Shown here piece after piece: positions 8,141 to 16,660 of a stretch of DNA of 30,755 bases. Origin of the DNA: Ruminococcus sp. (GTDB lineage: Bacteria; Bacillota; Clostridia; Oscillospirales; Ruminococcaceae); contig JAMPAO010000018.1 in NCBI GenBank assembly GCA_023667165.1, positions 1 to 30,755 on the forward strand. The letters are read 5' to 3'. Both the position numbers and the translations under genes were made by a program. Below the pieces are notes generated by a model, which was given only the letters and a program-made list of their open reading frames with translations, was not told the origin of the DNA and did not search any database. Position 1 is the first letter of the stretch; every line of letters starts with the position of its first letter.

Positions 8141-8770
8141 ATGGCAAAGACACAGACAAAAAAGACATTATACGGATCGGGTAAAGTTTACTCGACCAAT
8201 TATTCGGAGAGCGAGTTCCCGAAAGTAAACGACTTTAAGAACTTAACGCAAACTGAATCGGCTGCGATACTGGCGTACATTAAGGAGAAGTGTGTTCCCG
8301 ATAACCGAATAGGGCTTCTTAAAGGCGGGTTCAATGTTAATCTGACAACGAGCAGTCTTACAGATCAGGACGATCTGGGCGAGCTTAAAGTGGATGTTAT
8401 CAATTCCGAGACTGCCACGGCGGGGTTTAATCTTTTTAACGTAAACGGTGAGATAATTGCTGCGCAGTACCCCACCGCAACATACAGCAAGGTAGAGACG
8501 GACGGTTCATCTCTGGCGGCTATCGGCGGTATCGAACATATTGACGAAACGGTTCATGTTATCATTTTCCACCGAGCCGACACGGAAAACGGAGACACCT
8601 ACGTAATTTGTGCGGGACGTAATGTAAGCGGACTTACGGTAGCCTATACTCCCGACAGTGTAACTCCCATGCCCGTGACCATAAACTGCGAGCCTCTTAA
8701 CGACAGGGGTAATCTTGTATGGGTTTACGAACCGCCTAAGACAGCGGCTGTGAATAAGGAAAGTGAGTGA
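8141..8770 (+). CDS. Major tail protein (tail tube)
   Basis: A 209-residue protein in the position of the tail tube protein. It opens with KKTLYGSGKVYSTNYSES, and the body is rich in beta-strand patterns, including a tube-like LLKGGFNVNLTTSSLTDQDD segment near residue 60. It ends after NLVWVYEPPKTAAVNKE. It starts 2 bases after the previous stop, with GGAGG overlapping that stop. The call is by gene order and by the composition usual for long non-contractile tails. Confidence 0.75.
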   Translation: MAKTQTKKTLYGSGKVYSTNYSESEFPKVNDFKNLTQTESAAILAYIKEKCVPDNRIGLLKGGFNVNLTTSSLTDQDDLGELKVDVINSETATAGFNLFNVNGEIIAAQYPTATYSKVETDGSSLAAIGGIEHIDETVHVIIFHRADTENGDTYVICAGRNVSGLTVAYTPDSVTPMPVTINCEPLNDRGNLVWVYEPPKTAAVNKESE

Positions 8771-8785
8771 GGGGGTAAATAAACT

Positions 8786-9319
8786 GTGCTGAAGGCTGAT
8801 ACTCCAAAAATCATAGCGGGACTTCAGCCTTACGGAGACGTGGACTGTAATATATGCAGCGTTGAGATGTGGGAGGCTGTTATAAAAGCACTGCAATACA
8901 ACATTGCCGATAAAATGCTGCATATTACAGCGGCGTTAATAAAAGAAATGCCTTGCAAAATGCTGCTGAAAAGCTCTTGCAAGGCATTTCTTTTAAACTA
9001 CGTAAAGGCTGTAAACAACTACTGTGAAAATAACATCGATATGTACATGCAGCCCGAGTGCTGCGAGTTTGATTTTGAAAAGAACGAAGCTGACGAAAAA
9101 CTGCTTATGCCTGTTTTTACATATGAGGAGCATACGGTGGCGGAATATACGGGGCTTTCCTTTAAGGAAATTTCGCAGTTAGATATATTTACGTATAGGT
9201 TATATCTGGCGGACGCATTAAAAGTAAATATTTTAAAGCGGGCTGACGGAACGGGCAAGGAATATCTTAACAAGTGTTACCGATATATGCATCAAATCGA
9301 TGACGATATCGGATGTTAG
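8786..9319 (+). CDS. Tail assembly chaperone
   Basis: A 177-residue protein between the major tail protein and the tape measure gene, the fixed place of the tail assembly chaperone, which coats the tape measure protein before tube polymerisation. The C-terminal half has FTYEEHTVAEYTGLSFKEIS and an alpha-helical ending, as in other Gram-positive phage chaperones. It starts with GTG after GAGGGGG. Only 12 bases separate it from the tape measure gene, so there is no room for the usual frameshifted extension. A perfect 19-base inverted repeat with terminator-like shape lies inside the gene (8940-8995). Confidence 0.6.
   Translation: MLKADTPKIIAGLQPYGDVDCNICSVEMWEAVIKALQYNIADKMLHITAALIKEMPCKMLLKSSCKAFLLNYVKAVNNYCENNIDMYMQPECCEFDFEKNEADEKLLMPVFTYEEHTVAEYTGLSFKEISQLDIFTYRLYLADALKVNILKRADGTGKEYLNKCYRYMHQIDDDIGC
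8940..8995. repeat. Perfect 19-base inverted repeat inside the tail chaperone gene
   Basis: The left arm TAAAAGAAATGCCTTGCAA (8940-8958) is exactly complementary to the right arm TTGCAAGGCATTTCTTTTA (8977-8995), with an 18-base loop that can form a small GCT/AGC inner stem. The A-rich left edge and T-rich right edge give it the form of a bidirectional Rho-independent terminator. It is fully inside an open reading frame and encodes IKEMPCK and SSCKAFLL on its two sides. Confidence 0.85.
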
Positions 9320-9331
9320 GGGGTAAAAATT

Positions 9332-12300
9332 ATGGCAAACTACGGTTATCTGGCGAAGATAGGCGCTGACACTTCCAGCTTTTCAAAGGCAATGAAAAAC
9401 CTTGTTACAGAGTCGAAGCAGGGTGCGGGACTTATTCGTGATGCGCTCAATGCGATAAAGGTAGACCCCGCAAACATTACCGCTGCCGAAACTGCGATGA
9501 GGAAACTTACGGAACAGCAGAATGCGGCGAAGGACTCCCTTACAAAGCTGGATGCGATAAAAGACGATGTGTACTCCTCGAAAGACGTAAAGGCTATAGA
9601 GCAGTATGAGTCTGCCGTGCTTAAACTGCAAACGCAGGTGGCAAGCACTGCGGCTCAGATGGGTAAGCTGTCCGAAACGCTGAATTTAAAGGAAGCTGCA
9701 AGCAGTGCGGAGCGGCAGCTGGGGCAGATCGAAAACAGTCTGGAGCAGACGGGACGGCAAGGCGGCGAAAGTCTGGCGCAGGGGGTAACGGACTCTTTTG
9801 CTTCGGTAAAGGGAACGCTTGACACATTTGTGGGAAATGTATTCGCAGACCTGTTCAACAATGCCATGAGTGCAATAAATGCGGCTCTTGAGGTGGGCAT
9901 ACGCAAGGTATACGAAACGGGTACTCAGCTTGAAACGTCAATGTCGAGAGTGGCTGCAACAATGCTTCTCGACAGAAACGAGAGTACGTATGCGGACTTG
10001 TACAATGCTGCGGCGGAAGCGGGGAAATCCACTGTATTTACGGCATCTCAGGCGGCGGATGCGCTCAATTACTTTGCACTGGCGGGGTACAAGGCAGATG
10101 AAGCTATAGCTGCACTGCCGAGAGGACTTGCATATGCACAGGCAAGCGAGCAGGATTTGGCAACTGCTGTAGATGTACTCACGGACTCCATGACTGCGCT
10201 GGGACTTAAAACAGAGGACGCAAAAGAGTCGGCGGATAATATGCAGATACTCTCCGACCAAATGGCTGCTGCGGCTTCCGACTCCAACACTTCGGTGGCG
10301 CAGCTGGGGGAGGCTGTACTTACCATCGGAGCTACAGCGAGAAGCCTAAAGGGCGGCACTGCGGAGCTTAATACCATGCTGGGCGTTCTGGCGGATAACG
10401 GTATAAAAGGAGAAGAGGGCGGTACTAAGCTACGAAATGCGCTGAATTCTCTCATATCCCCCACAAAGGATGCGCAGGCGGCACTTGATAAACTTCATGT
10501 TTCCCTTTATGACGACAATGAGCAGAAGCGTGCGCTCCCCGATGTGTTCCTTGACCTTGAAAATGCCATGAAAGGGTTCTCGGAAAAAGAACGGGATCAG
10601 ACACTGGCGGATATTTTCAACACACGCGACCTTGCGGCGGTAAATGCGCTGCTCGGAACATCTGCGGAGCGTTTTGAGGAGCTGCAGACCGTCATAACAA
10701 ATTCGGACGGCGCCTGCGAGAAAATGGCTGAAACGCTTACCGATACCGTTGACGGTACAAAGAAGCTGTTTGACTCTGCTGTTGACGGCTTTGCAAATTC
10801 CGTGTTTGAGCAGTTCGGCGGGGACATCAAGGAGTTATTCGGGGAGCTTGCGGAGTATGTGGGGAAGGCTGAGGAGTCGCTGGACGGAAAGCTCGGCGAT
10901 AAGCTGTCGGAGCTTGCGGGAAAACTCCATGACCTTGCGCTTAAGATGGCGGAGTTTGCCCTTGACGAAGGGCTTCCCGCTTTGATAGACGGACTTACAT
11001 GGGTAGTCGACCACACGGATGAGATAAAATCCGCCGCCGAAACGCTCGGTAAAGGCTTTCTGGCTCTTGCGGGCGTAAACGGCGTTACAAAGGCTGTTGA
11101 CGCTTTTAACTCTCTTAAAACGGGGGTAACTGGGCTTAAAGCGGCGTTTGAAAATGCGGGCGTTGCGGGGGCTTTGGGCGGCATCGCCACTGAGGGGGCT
11201 GCGGCTTCCACAGCGGCTTCCTCTTTGGGGGCGGTGTTATCTGCCCTGCCGTGGGCTGCGGTTGCCACAGGGGCTGCTCTGGCTGCCTCTGCGCTTGCCT
11301 CTTGGCTTAATGCTGCGGGGGAGGCTGCTTTGGCGGCTTCGGCTTTAAAAACGAGTGCGGACGAGGGTTATCTTGCCATAACAACGGCATCGGCGGCACT
11401 TGACGATATGTACAACAACATTGAGAAAGACAGGGCAATTGACGATGCGGCTGAGAAGGCTCACGCTTATTGGAAACAGCTTGAGGGACTTGTGGATGCG
11501 GACGGTAAGATAATCGAGAAGCAGGGGCTTGTACAGACCGTCATAAAAAACCTTAACACCACTCTCGGCACTCATATGGAGATTGTAGACGGTCAGATAC
11601 AGGGTTACGCCGATTTGGCCGGCTCTATAGATGGGGTAATCGAGGCGTACAGAAGGCAAGCCATTGTTGATTATAAAAAAGAGGGCTTCGATAAAGCTGT
11701 TGTTGAGGAAGAAGGAATAAACGAACAGCTGAAAAATGCGGAAAAGAACTATAAGAACGCTCAGTCTGTAAGGGCAACGTGGGATAAGACCGTTGAAATC
11801 ATAGAGGGAATGGGCGCGTCCTACAGCACTAATGACCTTTATCTCGAACAGTTAGAACGGGTGCAGAGCCTTGATGTGCAGTATGCGGACGATTTTCTGA
11901 CATATATGGAGCGGGTGTCAAACGGCAGGATAGACTCAGCCGAGAAGCTCGCCAAAAATGCGGCGTATAAGGGTAAAAGCCTTGTACTTTGGTATGATGA
12001 GTTCTTAAAGGAAAATGAACAGGCACTGTACAACACCTACGGTGCCGCACTTACGGCTAAAAGGCAAAACGAGGAAATTCAAAAGGATTTTGCGGCTTTG
12101 TTTGAGGAGTCCGAGGGCTATGCTTTATCCGAAAATATGGCTCACGCAGATGAAAGCGAACAGCGGGCAAAAGAGCATTTTGAAAAGTTCGGATATTCGG
12201 CTTCCGAGTCCTCAGCGGATGAAGCGGGTGACGAGGATGCGGCAAAGACTGTAAAAGAGGAATTTGACAGGCGGAAGCTGCAGCTTGATATTGACCTTAA

Positions 12301-13741
12301 AGACGCCAAAATTTCTTCAAAGGAATATGAGGAAGCGTACAAAGCTCTTATCGATGAGCTGTTCGGCGGTACGGACAGCTACAATGAATATTACTCAAAG
12401 TGGCAGGACGTCAGGGACAAGAACCTTAAAGAAGTACAGTCTGCGATAGACTCTCAGACCCGTGAAGATTACAAGGCTCTTACTTCCGATTGGGGTAAAC
12501 GCTGGGATGAGATAATAAGTCAGGCGGATATGTCGGGGTACAACACGGAAGGACTGTCCGAGAAAGTCGATGAGCTTCTCCGTGAAATAACCGATTCGGC
12601 TACTGCCACCGAAGATGACAAGCTGGCATATGAAAAGAAACGTGTGGACTTCTGGGAGAAGCAGCAGAAAGAGAAAATACAGGAATTAAAAGACACGGCA
12701 AACGAAAGCGACACCGATGAATATGACTCAAAATGGCTTCTGGAGCAGCTGCGGGAACTTGAAAAAAATGCAAAGACCGACTCTTTAAGAGCGGCTGTAA
12801 CAGCCGAGATAGCGGAGCTTAACAAGGATATAAGAAATACATGGAAAGACGAGGCTGAAAAAACCGTTGACGAAATAACCAAACAGGCGGATAAGGCGGC
12901 TGAGGCACAGGAAAAAGCTGCCGAAAAATACAGCGGGCAAATCGACCTGTTCAGTCAGGTAACAGACAGCAAGGGTAAAAAAGTAAATGTTTTCAATGAT
13001 TTGGGAGATATAAGCAAGAAGTATTCCAAATACACAGAGGGACTTGAAAAGCTGAAAAAGACGGATATTCCGTCAGACCTTTTAAGCCGCATTATCAGTA
13101 TTGACGATATAGACCAGAAGCTTGAAATAATTAACGAGATACTGTCACTGTCGGATAAGGGCAGAGATATGTGGTTTTCGGATTATACCAAAGCAATGGA
13201 TGCGATCAATGGAGCAGCCGAGGCGGAGACTGCGGATATCAAGGCAAGTGCGGACAGCGGGGCGCAGGAGGCTTTAACAACACTTAAAGAGGGCTTTCAG
13301 CTGCTCCCCGAGGATGCGTATAAACAGGGACTTGCATCGGGAGACGCATTTATTCTGGGACTTAATGAAAGACTTGCCGAATCGGGTACGGGATACAGGA
13401 TCGATTTGTCTGCCGATACGGGTTACACTTACGCAAACGGCGGTACTGCCGAAACCAGTACGGCAAGCAATGAGTACATTAACGGCAACAGACAGGATGC
13501 CGCTACGGCATTATCGGCGCAAGGGGTAAATACGAACAGCAGAAGCGGGAACAGTGCTTTGTATACAGCGCAGGGAACAGTGGCATCGGATGTGCTGCCG
13601 TCTGTATTGGAAGGGGCGGTAATTATTTCTGGAGATGCCACTTATGTTGTCAATGTTGCGGGAGTTGAGGTCATACGGAAAGAAATACGGGAATTTAACA
13701 AGCAGAATACACTGACGGGTACAAATGTTACGGGACTTTAA
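9332..13741 (+). CDS. Tail tape measure protein, TP901 family
   Basis: A 1469-residue protein that sets tail length and occupies the tube lumen. The N-terminus is coiled coil. The TP901 core spans roughly residues 190-500, with STVFTASQAADALNYFALAG near 232, ATAVDVLTDSMTALGL, GEEGGTKLRNALNSL and the ending TVDGTKKLFDSAVDGFANS. A hydrophobic Ala-rich stretch near residues 628-660 could insert in the host membrane during DNA entry. The last 500 residues are charged coiled coil. With the usual relation of about 1.5 angstrom per residue the tail would be near 220 nm (an estimate). It starts with ATG after AGGGGG and ends just before a terminator. Confidence 0.93.
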   Translation: MANYGYLAKIGADTSSFSKAMKNLVTESKQGAGLIRDALNAIKVDPANITAAETAMRKLTEQQNAAKDSLTKLDAIKDDVYSSKDVKAIEQYESAVLKLQTQVASTAAQMGKLSETLNLKEAASSAERQLGQIENSLEQTGRQGGESLAQGVTDSFASVKGTLDTFVGNVFADLFNNAMSAINAALEVGIRKVYETGTQLETSMSRVAATMLLDRNESTYADLYNAAAEAGKSTVFTASQAADALNYFALAGYKADEAIAALPRGLAYAQASEQDLATAVDVLTDSMTALGLKTEDAKESADNMQILSDQMAAAASDSNTSVAQLGEAVLTIGATARSLKGGTAELNTMLGVLADNGIKGEEGGTKLRNALNSLISPTKDAQAALDKLHVSLYDDNEQKRALPDVFLDLENAMKGFSEKERDQTLADIFNTRDLAAVNALLGTSAERFEELQTVITNSDGACEKMAETLTDTVDGTKKLFDSAVDGFANSVFEQFGGDIKELFGELAEYVGKAEESLDGKLGDKLSELAGKLHDLALKMAEFALDEGLPALIDGLTWVVDHTDEIKSAAETLGKGFLALAGVNGVTKAVDAFNSLKTGVTGLKAAFENAGVAGALGGIATEGAAASTAASSLGAVLSALPWAAVATGAALAASALASWLNAAGEAALAASALKTSADEGYLAITTASAALDDMYNNIEKDRAIDDAAEKAHAYWKQLEGLVDADGKIIEKQGLVQTVIKNLNTTLGTHMEIVDGQIQGYADLAGSIDGVIEAYRRQAIVDYKKEGFDKAVVEEEGINEQLKNAEKNYKNAQSVRATWDKTVEIIEGMGASYSTNDLYLEQLERVQSLDVQYADDFLTYMERVSNGRIDSAEKLAKNAAYKGKSLVLWYDEFLKENEQALYNTYGAALTAKRQNEEIQKDFAALFEESEGYALSENMAHADESEQRAKEHFEKFGYSASESSADEAGDEDAAKTVKEEFDRRKLQLDIDLKDAKISSKEYEEAYKALIDELFGGTDSYNEYYSKWQDVRDKNLKEVQSAIDSQTREDYKALTSDWGKRWDEIISQADMSGYNTEGLSEKVDELLREITDSATATEDDKLAYEKKRVDFWEKQQKEKIQELKDTANESDTDEYDSKWLLEQLRELEKNAKTDSLRAAVTAEIAELNKDIRNTWKDEAEKTVDEITKQADKAAEAQEKAAEKYSGQIDLFSQVTDSKGKKVNVFNDLGDISKKYSKYTEGLEKLKKTDIPSDLLSRIISIDDIDQKLEIINEILSLSDKGRDMWFSDYTKAMDAINGAAEAETADIKASADSGAQEALTTLKEGFQLLPEDAYKQGLASGDAFILGLNERLAESGTGYRIDLSADTGYTYANGGTAETSTASNEYINGNRQDAATALSAQGVNTNSRSGNSALYTAQGTVASDVLPSVLEGAVIISGDATYVVNVAGVEVIRKEIREFNKQNTLTGTNVTGL

Positions 13742-13753
13742 TTGATACCGCAT

Positions 13754-13826
13754 CGGAAGCTGTCATCGGATAAAGGGAGGGAGCATACGGGTAACGGAAA
13801 ACGAGACAGCTTCCGAAATTTTTTTT
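13754..13826 (+). terminator. Rho-independent terminator after the tape measure gene
   Basis: CGGAAGCTGTC (13754-13764) pairs exactly with GACAGCTTCCG (13805-13815), followed after AAA by eight T (13819-13826). The loop is long, about 40 bases, and contains one GGGTAA copy. It would end or attenuate late transcription between the tape measure and tail-tip genes. Confidence 0.7.
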
Positions 13827-14177
13827 AATAAGTTTGGATAATCCCTCAAAAATCCGACCTTAACATTCAATTCCTTAACTATATAAATAAGGGTAAGCAA
13901 GAAAGAAAACGACACGAAGAAGAACATGAAGCAAGGATTGATGAGACTCGAAGAAGAAACTCGAAAAAGAGATAAATAATCAATTTCGACATATGAAATT
14001 CGGTTTATCGAAGCAGCAAAATGATTTCCGCATCCTGTTCTACACTACAATAACAACAGGAACCCGGAGTGAATGTGGAATGTTTAGGCTAGCTGAGAAT
14101 TAACCGGGACTGAAAGCAAATAGATTATGATAGAACCGACTCGAAGACGGCTGTGTGATGGAGATGAAGATCGAAGT
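13827..14177. other. Gene-poor gap B between tape measure and tail-tip genes
   Basis: About 350 bases with no supported gene. One frame on the + strand stays open from about 13,833 to 13,980 and would encode a highly charged helix (ending ETRRRNSKKR), but it has no start codon or ribosome site. GAAGCAAGG (13,928) and AAGAAGAAAC (13,951) match a pair in the gap at 3586-3948 at nearly the same spacing. GACTCGAAGA occurs at about 13,943 and 14,138. A promoter for the next operon is expected here after the terminator, but none with good boxes is seen. Confidence 0.4.
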
Positions 14178-14594
14178 ATGATAAAGAAAAATCCAAACGG
14201 AATGAAGCTGGCAATTGGAGATTACACATTAAGATATATAAAATCCTACACCTACACTTGGACTCCCGAATATTACTCATCGGGAGCATATACGACATGG
14301 GACTTTCAAACAGTTGAGGACAGAGTATATCTCGGAACACGTTTTTCCGCAAGCATAACAACATCCAATATGCCAGAGAAAGAAGCTCAATTACTTGTTT
14401 TAGCGCTGTCGAAGCGTATTTTCAATTTCAGTGATTACGGCACGGCAATTCCCGAGGACAAGCCTGTTTTGGCGGAGATAGACTCCATACCCGTAACGGT
14501 CACATCATCTGCTTCATCGGGCAGATACGCTTCCGTCAGCTTTACAATTAAAGCCGCTTCCCTCAGTGATGACGGAAGAAGCGGCGGTCTTTGA
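14178..14594 (+). CDS. Probable distal tail / baseplate component
   Basis: A small protein of 138 residues from the ATG at 14178, directly after the tape measure and before a hub-like protein, which is the distal tail position. Segments KLAIGDYTLRYIKSYTYTW near the start and FSASITTSNMPEKEAQLLV in the middle look like a beta-sandwich tail adaptor, but I know no diagnostic motif. The frame runs back to an ATG at 14127, but that added N-terminus (MIEPTRRRLCDG) looks like translated intergenic DNA. GGAG lies 13 bases before the chosen ATG, a weak site. It overlaps the next gene. Confidence 0.5.
   Translation: MIKKNPNGMKLAIGDYTLRYIKSYTYTWTPEYYSSGAYTTWDFQTVEDRVYLGTRFSASITTSNMPEKEAQLLVLALSKRIFNFSDYGTAIPEDKPVLAEIDSIPVTVTSSASSGRYASVSFTIKAASLSDDGRSGGL
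14553..14583 (+). promoter_or_regulatory. Hairpin enclosing the start codon of the tail hub gene
   Basis: GCCGCTTC (14553-14560) can pair with GAAGCGGC (14576-14583). The GTG/ATG start of the hub gene (14566/14569) lies in the loop, and no Shine-Dalgarno site is visible. Translation may depend on ribosomes arriving from the overlapping upstream gene. The structure is seen; its regulatory effect is inferred. Confidence 0.35.
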
Positions 14595-15684
14595 CCTTGC
14601 TTTGACTATCGGAGGCGGTATTGTACCGAGATTTTCGGATATTAACGTAACAAGAGCCGCAGGAGGTCTTGGAACAAGCGGAGTGGTAATAACGGAAATG
14701 ACATTTACAATTCCCGCTTGTGACATCGATTCGGTCAGCGCATACCGTGCCGCTCCTGTAGAGATAGGACATGCCATTCGTGACAGTGAAGGGAATATTA
14801 CAGGCGTGGGTTCGAGGATAGGACTTCCCACGATGTATATTTCGGGCAGGGCAAAATCAAAAGGGGTAATAACATTTACATGCCGTGACGGTATGGCATT
14901 TCTCGGTGCGCAGATACCATATTCCGATTTTACGGGAAACAACGGTTATATTGACCTTAACAGTATAATAGATTACATACTGCATAAAAGCGGTCTGGAT
15001 TTCAGAAGTGGAGGCGGATACACAAACATACATTTCCCCCTGTCCTTTCTGGATGGTAAAAGTTATGCTGACATATTGCAGGCTGTATCGGCTGTTCTTG
15101 TCGGAGTTTGGTATGAAACGGAAGATAAAGATTTGCAGTTTATCCCTTTCGGAAACAGTGCGGGATTTATCAGACCCGTTTGCTGTACAAATGTAGAAGA
15201 AGGCTGTGAATATAAACCATCGGCAATTCTTGCGGCGGACGGTGAGGGTAACATATATAAACGGGGCAGCGGTTTTCATTCTTATGATACTTTGCAGATA
15301 GACTCCTCGCTTCTGACAGAGGATATCGTGTCTGCAATCGATAACAGGCTTAATATTTCCGCGGGCAATGTGCCTGTATTTTACGGAATGCGGTGCGAAC
15401 GCTGCAAGCTTGATGTTATACCGCCTGTGATCTGCAAGGGTACTTTTGAGGAAACCGAAGACCGTGAATGGTGGATAAATAATATTCGGGCGTCCGTAAC
15501 ACCTACGGGAATATATGCTTCTCTTGTTTTTAATGACCCGTCATGCGATGAGATAGGAGAGCGAGGGGTACTGTCTAAGGCAATTGAAAGCAGAATAACA
15601 TACGGGGAACACGGAAACTGGGTTTTCGATAAGTATAAAGGACTGCGGATATTTGTACCGTCATCCTCGAAATCCGAGGAATAG
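14569..15684 (+). CDS. Tail hub / tail-tip protein
   Basis: A 371-residue protein in the position of the tail hub (gp37/gpD-like) that closes the tail tube tip and bears the fibres. The N-terminus resembles a hub barrel (LALTIGGGIVPRFSDINVTR), followed by a segment with ISGRAKSKGVITFTCRDGMA and a DIDSVSAYRAAPVEIGHAIR stretch typical of phage late-control-like proteins. The C-terminus carries GIYASLVFNDPS near residue 320. The frame also includes a GTG just upstream at 14566. It overlaps the upstream gene by 26 bases. The call is from layout and gene order. Confidence 0.6.
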   Translation: MTEEAAVFDLALTIGGGIVPRFSDINVTRAAGGLGTSGVVITEMTFTIPACDIDSVSAYRAAPVEIGHAIRDSEGNITGVGSRIGLPTMYISGRAKSKGVITFTCRDGMAFLGAQIPYSDFTGNNGYIDLNSIIDYILHKSGLDFRSGGGYTNIHFPLSFLDGKSYADILQAVSAVLVGVWYETEDKDLQFIPFGNSAGFIRPVCCTNVEEGCEYKPSAILAADGEGNIYKRGSGFHSYDTLQIDSSLLTEDIVSAIDNRLNISAGNVPVFYGMRCERCKLDVIPPVICKGTFEETEDREWWINNIRASVTPTGIYASLVFNDPSCDEIGERGVLSKAIESRITYGEHGNWVFDKYKGLRIFVPSSSKSEE

Positions 15685-15696
15685 GGGGTAATGCAA

Positions 15697-15939
15697 ATGA
15701 AAAGTGGATATGAAGCTGATTTTATAAAGGAAGTAAAAGCGGGCGGATTTGCGGTAAGTGATATAATATTCATAGATAGAGACCCTGTTGAGGTTGAAAG
15801 GGTAAACGATAATGAAGTGTATGCAATATATGAAGACCCCGAAAGTCCAAATGTAAAGTGGAAGCAAACATGGAAAGCCGAGGGTTCGGGTAACAAAAGA
15901 TATAACTTTATGCAAACTGTAGAGAGGGTGAGCGAATGA
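15697..15939 (+). CDS. Small tail-tip region protein of unknown function
   Basis: An 80-residue protein (82 if the ATG at 15691 is used). AGGGGG at 15683 fits the second ATG better. It is acidic overall, with a central DIIFIDRDPVEVERVND and a basic patch near NVKWKQTWKAEGSG. No known family is recognised. It is coupled to the next gene by an ATGA overlap at its stop, so it belongs to the tail-tip operon. It may be an adaptor or chaperone for the following tail proteins; this is only a guess from position. Confidence 0.6.
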   Translation: MKSGYEADFIKEVKAGGFAVSDIIFIDRDPVEVERVNDNEVYAIYEDPESPNVKWKQTWKAEGSGNKRYNFMQTVERVSE

Positions 15940-16304
15940 CTGCGGCAGAAGCGGCGAGAATAATGATGAGCGTGGGAGGAAACACTGATGAAACCGAAGA
16001 ACTGCCTTTGTCTAATGTTCAGTTTTATTACTACGAGTCAACGGGAAGTGAAACCCTTTCTTACAGCGATACAAATCGCCCGAACCCGTCTTATAAAAGC
16101 GTGAAGTATGAGAAGAACACCTTAGTTGAACAATATTACAAATACCGCTACTGGTATGATGAGGCTAATAATTATCACTATGAATATAAGTACGCTTACA
16201 GGCATTACTTGTTTGTAACAGAGAATGAAGATACACCCAACGAACGGGTAAAAGAAATTATAGACCTGGATAACGGCAAGGTGTATTCTTTGGAGGGATG
16301 GTAA
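15936..16304 (+). CDS. Tail-tip protein with MTxAEAA N-terminal tag (first copy)
   Basis: A 122-residue protein of unknown function. Its first 15 residues (MTAAEAARIMMSVGG) closely match those of the next gene (MTCAEAAALMMGGGG), while the bodies differ. The body is very rich in Tyr (for example VEQYYKYRYWYDEANNYHYE), as in proteins that contact polysaccharide or wall surfaces. The start overlaps the upstream stop (ATGA), and the next gene starts right after its stop. The shared tag suggests a docking helix that attaches variable tip proteins to the same partner. Confidence 0.6.
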   Translation: MTAAEAARIMMSVGGNTDETEELPLSNVQFYYYESTGSETLSYSDTNRPNPSYKSVKYEKNTLVEQYYKYRYWYDEANNYHYEYKYAYRHYLFVTENEDTPNERVKEIIDLDNGKVYSLEGW

Positions 16305-16643
16305 ATGACTTGTGCGGAAGCTGCCGCTTTAATGATGGGCGGCGGAGGCGGAGGTACGTCTGCGGGGTTATCCGAGCTTGAATTGCCGATATCGGTAGAC
16401 TACAGCATAAAATCGGGGCAGTGGGGTAACGTCCTTGTGACGGAAACCTTTGCTAAGACCGAGGAACATGGAGAGTACACACGGCACATTGGATTGAATA
16501 TCTACAACTTAGGGACTCCGAGTGAATACGTAAGCTCTATGTATATTTACAACAAGGGATACAATCCGTTGACAGGGGTAACGGAAGCGGGTGCGCAAAG
16601 CGGCTATCACTTTATCAGCTTCGGTAGTTTCTACACTCAGTAA
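16305..16643 (+). CDS. Tail-tip protein with MTxAEAA N-terminal tag (second copy)
   Basis: A 112-residue protein with the same N-terminal helix and glycine run as its upstream neighbour (MTCAEAAALMMGGGGGG), then an unrelated body with beta-strand character (KTEEHGEYTRHIGLNIYNLG). It starts directly after the previous stop with GGAGGG in the end of that gene. It is read here as a partner or alternative of the upstream gene, probably an exposed tip component. No known family is recognised. Confidence 0.6.
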   Translation: MTCAEAAALMMGGGGGGTSAGLSELELPISVDYSIKSGQWGNVLVTETFAKTEEHGEYTRHIGLNIYNLGTPSEYVSSMYIYNKGYNPLTGVTEAGAQSGYHFISFGSFYTQ

Positions 16644-16660
16644 AGGGGATAAGATTTCAA

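Noticed and set aside
8786..9331. Programmed frameshift in the tail chaperone gene
   Set aside because: Only 12 bases lie between its stop and the tape measure gene, and no slippery heptamer with a downstream extension frame was seen.
10597..11268. 223-codon frame on the - strand inside the tape measure gene
   Set aside because: It is a low-complexity Ser/Ala/Pro translation of the opposite strand of a clear tape measure gene, without its own ribosome site.
14127..14177. Upstream start of the distal tail gene
   Set aside because: The added residues look like translated spacer and there is no ribosome site; the ATG at 14178 fits better.
13827..14177. Group I or group II intron in the gene-free gaps
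   Set aside because: No domain V-like hairpin, no intron-encoded protein and no split gene on the two sides; the flanking genes look complete.
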